A stretch of 64,000 nucleotides of DNA from Bacteroidales bacterium (GTDB lineage Bacteria > Bacteroidota > Bacteroidia > Bacteroidales > JAGOPY01): NCBI GenBank assembly GCA_017991835.1, contig JAGOPY010000002.1:186001-250000 (forward strand). The letters run 5' to 3'. Numbering within the stretch: position 1 is the first letter of the stretch; every line of letters starts with the position of its first letter. The translations under genes were made by a program, and so were the position numbers. Shown one piece after another: positions 60,589 to 64,000 of this stretch. Below the pieces are notes generated by a model, which was not told where the DNA came from, ran no database searches, and saw only the letters and a program-made list of their open reading frames with translations.

Positions 60589-60596
60589 CAAAGATA
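60589..60596 (-). promoter_or_regulatory. Possible -7 box for the cold-shock gene (TATCTTTG)
   Basis: The minus-strand octamer fits TAnnTTTG, 27 bases before the start codon, giving a short leader of about 20 bases. Confidence 0.45.
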
Positions 60597-60623
60597 TGTT
60601 TTTTTGAATTGATAACGTGATAA

Positions 60624-61178
60624 TCAATCTTTTTTAATTTCCTGCCGGCCGGTCCGTTTGTTGTTCAACAGGCGGCAGAAGAACCAGCCGGTGAAAAGCC
60701 CGATGAATATGCCACCGGCAACATCGCTCGGATAATGGACTCCCAGTGCCATCCGTGAATACGCCACAAGGAATGCCCAGGTAAAAACAGCTACAGCTAT
60801 GCTCTTTCTGCGGGTGACCAGCGTTAAAGCCATCGCGATGGCGAATGCTTCCAGCGTGTGCCCCGATGGAAATGAAGCACTTCCTCCCGACGACAATTTC
60901 TCAATGTCAGGATAGGTAATGAACGGTCTTTCGCGGGCTATCAGGGTTTTTAATACGAGGCTTATCAATGCAGCCGCAACCAGCGCAGCCATCATTTTAA
61001 GGAAGTCCCTGCGGTGCTTCCAGGTCTTTTTTTTCACAGCAATGACCAGGAACACGATCACAATCCCGATACTTACATAAGAGGCCGAATATGAAAGGAT
61101 ATACAGGGCTTCGTCAAGGCCGGCAATCCTGCCGTGGTGAATGAACCGGAGAAGTTCTATGTCGAAGGTTGAAAGCAT
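60624..61178 (-). CDS. PAP2-family membrane phosphatase
   Basis: The 184-residue membrane protein has the three PAP2 motifs: KTLIARERP, PSGH (in SASFPSGHTLEAFA), and SRMALGVHYPSD with the catalytic His. About five membrane helices are visible. Members dephosphorylate lipid substrates such as undecaprenyl diphosphate, phosphatidylglycerol phosphate or lipid A. The position directly after lpxB (3 bases) suggests an envelope lipid role, perhaps in lipid A modification or carrier recycling; this is an inference. Confidence 0.9.
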   Translation of the reverse strand: MLSTFDIELLRFIHHGRIAGLDEALYILSYSASYVSIGIVIVFLVIAVKKKTWKHRRDFLKMMAALVAAALISLVLKTLIARERPFITYPDIEKLSSGGSASFPSGHTLEAFAIAMALTLVTRRKSIAVAVFTWAFLVAYSRMALGVHYPSDVAGGIFIGLFTGWFFCRLLNNKRTGRQEIKKD

Positions 61179-61181
61179 TGT

Positions 61182-62300
61182 TTATCCCCGCTTCAAAAGT
61201 TGATGGATGATGGCCGCGGCTCTTGCCGCTGCCCCTGGCCCTCCCAGCCGTTCCCGGAGGGAATGATACCCGCTGATCATTTCAGTGCGACGTGGGCCCT
61301 GGATGATTTTTTGCATCTCGGCCTCCAGTTTGTCAGCCGTTAGATCATTCTGGATTAGCTCCGTCACAACCTCTCGGTCCATGATCAGGTTCACCAGCGA
61401 AATGTATTTCACATCCACCAGGCGGCGGGCTATCGCATAAGAAATGGCGCTACCCCGGTAACAAACAACCTGGGGTGTCCCTGTCAAAGCTGCCTCAAGC
61501 GTGGCGGTGCCAGATGCCACCAGGGCTGCATGCGAATGACGGAGCAGATCATGAGTCTGTCCGAAGAGTATCCGGACATCCTTATCTCCTGTCACCGACC
61601 GGTAATATTCCCGATCAAGGGAAGGAGCACCGGCAACAACACACTGGTAACCGGGATATCTTTCAGCCGCCCGGATCATCACCGGCAATATCCTTTTTAT
61701 TTCCTGCTTCCTTGATCCCGGCAACAGTGCAATCACAGGCATATCATGCAATTCATTTTTTTTCAGGAAGGTTTCCCTGGAACCCGAATCCTTTGCTTCA
61801 TTCAGAATATCCATCAAGGGATGCCCGACAAAATCCACATCAAATTGATATTTTGAATAGAAAGCTTTCTCAAAAGGAAGAATGACCAGCATTTTATCCA
61901 CATATTTCCTGATACTATAAACCCTCGATTTTTTCCAGGCCCAAACCTGCGGTGAAATATAGTACACAACTTTAAATCCTTTCCGGCTGGCGTATTTTGC
62001 CATGCGCAGGTTGAAACCCGGATAATCGACCAGTATCAGAAGATCCGGTCTGAAATCGTTGATATCTTTTTTGCAATAGTTCAGGTTTTTCAGAATGGTC
62101 TTCAGGTTGACAGCCACCTCCAGAAACCCCATAAAAGCCAGGTCGCGGTAGTGTTTGACCAGGTGGCCGCCTGCCTGCTCCATCATGTCGCCGCCCCATA
62201 CCCTGAAAACTGCGCCAGGATCATTGTTCCTTATTTCGCTGATCAGGCGGGAGCCATGTAGGTCTCCCGAAGCTTCGCCGGCAATGATATAGTATTTCAT
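61182..62300 (-). CDS. lpxB: Lipid-A-disaccharide synthase
   Basis: LpxB joins UDP-diacylglucosamine and lipid X to form the lipid A disaccharide. The 372-residue product shows IIAGEASGDLHGS at the start, the VDYPGFNLRMAKYA segment, KVVYYISPQVWAWKKSRV, and late ALLPGSRKQEI and SGTATLEAALTGTPQVVCYRGS motifs. Length is normal. It sits in a minus-strand chain with maf, surE and a small membrane protein upstream and a PAP2 phosphatase downstream. Confidence 0.97.
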   Translation of the reverse strand: MKYYIIAGEASGDLHGSRLISEIRNNDPGAVFRVWGGDMMEQAGGHLVKHYRDLAFMGFLEVAVNLKTILKNLNYCKKDINDFRPDLLILVDYPGFNLRMAKYASRKGFKVVYYISPQVWAWKKSRVYSIRKYVDKMLVILPFEKAFYSKYQFDVDFVGHPLMDILNEAKDSGSRETFLKKNELHDMPVIALLPGSRKQEIKRILPVMIRAAERYPGYQCVVAGAPSLDREYYRSVTGDKDVRILFGQTHDLLRHSHAALVASGTATLEAALTGTPQVVCYRGSAISYAIARRLVDVKYISLVNLIMDREVVTELIQNDLTADKLEAEMQKIIQGPRRTEMISGYHSLRERLGGPGAAARAAAIIHQLLKRG

Positions 62301-62582
62301 CTAAAAGAACCGGATAAAGAGAAAACCGCCGACCATTAAAAGAAATGTGGAAAGGAGGATGCCCCGGCCTGTACGGTCATATTTCAGGCTGACAAAATAG
62401 ATCCGGATCGGGATGATATTGACAGCCAGCGACAGCATCATCATCCGGTCGGTTTCAAATGGCAAAGCCCACCAGGAACCGGTATTGACCTGCGAACCAA
62501 TCAGCCACAATATCCCGTACAGAAAGACAGGGAGCAACAGGCCGATCAGAGCCCCGAAAGCTATATTATCCCTTTTCAGCAT
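62301..62582 (-). CDS. Small membrane protein of unknown function
   Basis: The 93-residue product has three hydrophobic segments (about 8-28, 45-65 and 74-92) with the first turn reading GSQVNTGSWWALPFETDRMMM. No enzyme motif is visible. ATG at 62582 was chosen because the longer frame lies inside surE and adds a stretch without hydrophobic pattern; the chosen start overlaps the last 17 bases of surE. It ends directly before the lpxB start (no gap), so it may take part in lipid A or envelope work, but nothing more can be said. Confidence 0.7.
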   Translation of the reverse strand: MLKRDNIAFGALIGLLLPVFLYGILWLIGSQVNTGSWWALPFETDRMMMLSLAVNIIPIRIYFVSLKYDRTGRGILLSTFLLMVGGFLFIRFF

Positions 62583-63351
62583 CCAGGTTCCAGTTTTGCA
62601 ACGTATGCAGGGCATAATGAGCGGTGAGGTCGAAATGTACCGGCACCACCGAAACGTAATGATTTTCCAGGGCCCACTGGTCGGTATCATCATTTTCCTC
62701 CAGCTTCTCGAAATAACCCGTCAGCCAGTGATATTCCCGTTTGTGGGGATCGGTCCGGGTATCGAACTCCTCTACCCATCTTGCCCGTCCCTGCCGGCAG
62801 ATTCTCACCCCTTTTATATCGGAGCCGTTTAACGCCGGTATGTTGACATTCAGGCAAATACCATCAGGCAGGCTATGTTCGATGACTCTGCCGGCAATGA
62901 GCCTGACAAAGGGTTCACATGCAGAAAAGTCAGCATTGTGGCTGTAATCCAGCATCGAAAAACCGACCGAGGGGACCCCGCCGATCGCGCTCTCCAGCAC
63001 AGCGGCCATGGTTCCGGAGTAAATAATGTTGATCGCAGCGTTTGAACCATGATTGATCCCCGAAACGAGCAAGTCGGGTTTGGCTTTCAATACGACTTGT
63101 TCGCCCAGCTTAACACAATCGACCGGAGTACCGTTGCAACTGTATTCGGCATAACCCTCTTCGCGGGCGATGAGATGCAGCCGAAGTGGGCTTCTGACCG
63201 TTATGGCATGCCCCGAGCCTGACATCGGCCTGTCGGGCGCGACGACCGTAACATTTCCCATGGTCCGCATGACTTTGATCAGTGTTCGCAGACCTGGTGC
63301 GAATATACCGTCATCATTAGTGATAAGTATGGTAGGGGGTTTTGAGTTCAC
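62566..63351 (-). CDS. surE: 5'/3'-nucleotidase SurE
   Basis: SurE removes phosphate from nucleoside monophosphates. The 261-residue product has the metal site ITNDDGIFAPG at the start, PDRPMSGSGHAIT, and SGINHGSNAAINIIYSGTMAAVLE, all typical. The start is GTG at 63351, because no ATG precedes the first motif in frame. It lies 28 bases after maf on the same strand. Confidence 0.96.
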   Translation of the reverse strand: MNSKPPTILITNDDGIFAPGLRTLIKVMRTMGNVTVVAPDRPMSGSGHAITVRSPLRLHLIAREEGYAEYSCNGTPVDCVKLGEQVVLKAKPDLLVSGINHGSNAAINIIYSGTMAAVLESAIGGVPSVGFSMLDYSHNADFSACEPFVRLIAGRVIEHSLPDGICLNVNIPALNGSDIKGVRICRQGRARWVEEFDTRTDPHKREYHWLTGYFEKLEENDDTDQWALENHYVSVVPVHFDLTAHYALHTLQNWNLDAEKG

Positions 63352-63379
63352 GCGGCAAAGATAATATTATTTAACCGGA

Positions 63380-63961
63380 TCAAAACCGGCGAAGTTCGTC
63401 GTAAAGTTGATGCACGGGCAATCCCATCACATTAAAATATGATCCGTTGATCCCGGATATGCCGATGTAACCAATCCATTCCTGGATACCGTATGAACCG
63501 GCTTTATCATAAGGCTGATATGCTTCCAGGTAATAGGTGATCTCTTCATCCGAAAGTTCTTTGAAATAGACATCGGTCCAGCAGGTAAAAGAGCGGTTCT
63601 TTTTGCTGTCGCGTATGCAAATGCCGGTTACCACCTGGTGCATCCTGCCCGACAGCGCCTTCAGCATTGCTTTTGCACCTGCCTTTCCTTCCGGTTTTCC
63701 GAGGATATTACCGTCGAGCAGCACCAGGGTATCGGCCGTGATGATAATGTTTGCCGGTTGAGAGATCATATCCGCAAAATGGTCTGCTTTCTTTTCCGCC
63801 AGGTAAAGGGCCGCTTCGTCAGGTGTCAGTGAATCCGGGAATGATTCGTCGATATCGGCAGCCATTTCCGAGAATTCCAGGCCGAGCTGACTTAATAAAT
63901 ACCTTCTCCGGGGAGATTTTGACGCCAGGATGATATGACGGCCTTTCAGGTTGTCGAACAT
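63380..63961 (-). CDS. Maf-like nucleoside triphosphate pyrophosphatase
   Basis: Maf proteins hydrolyse nucleotides such as dTTP, UTP or modified NTPs and are thought to act as house-cleaning enzymes. The 193-residue product has ILASKSPRRRYLLSQLGLEF at the start, ADTLVLLDGNILGKPEG with the catalytic Asp, and a late YDKAGSYGIQEW with a following GYIGISGINGSYFNVMGLPV. It is the first gene of the minus-strand chain in the window. The 39 bases after it contain no other feature that I can see. Confidence 0.95.
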   Translation of the reverse strand: MFDNLKGRHIILASKSPRRRYLLSQLGLEFSEMAADIDESFPDSLTPDEAALYLAEKKADHFADMISQPANIIITADTLVLLDGNILGKPEGKAGAKAMLKALSGRMHQVVTGICIRDSKKNRSFTCWTDVYFKELSDEEITYYLEAYQPYDKAGSYGIQEWIGYIGISGINGSYFNVMGLPVHQLYDELRRF

Positions 63962-64000
63962 AAACTAAATATTTCTGAAATAGACTGTTAATAAGGAGAG

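Noticed and set aside
1..64000. tRNA or rRNA genes, insertion sequences, prophage and defence systems
   Set aside because: Gaps are short and hold no cloverleaf or rRNA-like stretches that I can see, and no transposase, integrase or defence-type genes were found.

Overview
The window looks like chromosome of a Gram-negative Bacteroidota, most likely Bacteroidales-like. The evidence is type IX secretion (T9SS) features (porG, gldB, PorT-like barrels, several C-terminal sorting domains), lipid A/Kdo genes (lpxB, kdsB), an HU-CCDC81/SPOR protein, and recurrent upstream boxes of the TAnnTTTG type known as the Bacteroidota -7 promoter element. The korAB and 4Fe-4S ferredoxin genes fit an anaerobic or microaerobic lifestyle. 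I see no rRNA, tRNA, CRISPR array, insertion sequence or prophage. Genes are densely packed and no intergenic gap exceeds 300 bases.

Layout. 1-7.4 kb: end of a large membrane protein, lgt, a MurG-like glycosyltransferase, dprA, a PrsW-like membrane protein, rsgA, a CBS protein and a POTRA/barrel protein. 7.5-14.1 kb: envelope cluster nadK-porG-uppS-bamA-skp-skp, closed by a bidirectional terminator. 14.1-24 kb: gamma-carbonic anhydrase and nadB, then 2-oxoglutarate metabolism with sucB-sucA (lipoate/NAD type) on the minus strand, a small ferredoxin, and korA-korB (ferredoxin type) on the plus strand. 24-34.2 kb: tilS, dsbD, an M20 peptidase, a 957-residue secreted T9SS protein, gap, folK and a deoxynucleoside kinase. 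34.2-42.6 kb: an OmpA/TPR protein, comM, gldB, two small outer-membrane barrels and nadE. 42.6-51.3 kb: ten minus-strand genes in close order (tgt, LptF/G permease, GH3, deoxynucleoside kinase, kdsB, HU/SPOR, trmB, ATL, mrp, nfu). 51.4-56.1 kb: glycosyltransferase 2, ECF sigma factor, coiled-coil lipoprotein, hutU. 56.1-60.3 kb: secreted T9SS cargo, including an Omp28-like gene broken by one in-frame TAA. 60.3-64 kb: csp, PAP2 phosphatase, lpxB, a small membrane protein, surE and maf.

How the genes fit together. Much of the window serves envelope building and outer-membrane export: lipoprotein acylation (lgt), lipid carrier synthesis (uppS), barrel insertion (bamA, skp), LPS synthesis and transport (kdsB, lpxB, LptF/G), and T9SS parts with their cargo. 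NAD supply is represented by nadB, nadE and nadK. Two 2-oxoglutarate-oxidising systems lie either side of a ferredoxin gene.

I did not find a clearly new multi-gene system. The observations most worth following are the nonsense-interrupted Omp28-like gene, the PrsW-like protein lacking several conserved polar residues, the cysteine cluster on the tail of SucA, the TGT without its usual zinc cysteines, the modular duplication in the 957-residue adhesin-like protein, and two short-period intergenic repeat arrays that both sit just after a stop codon.
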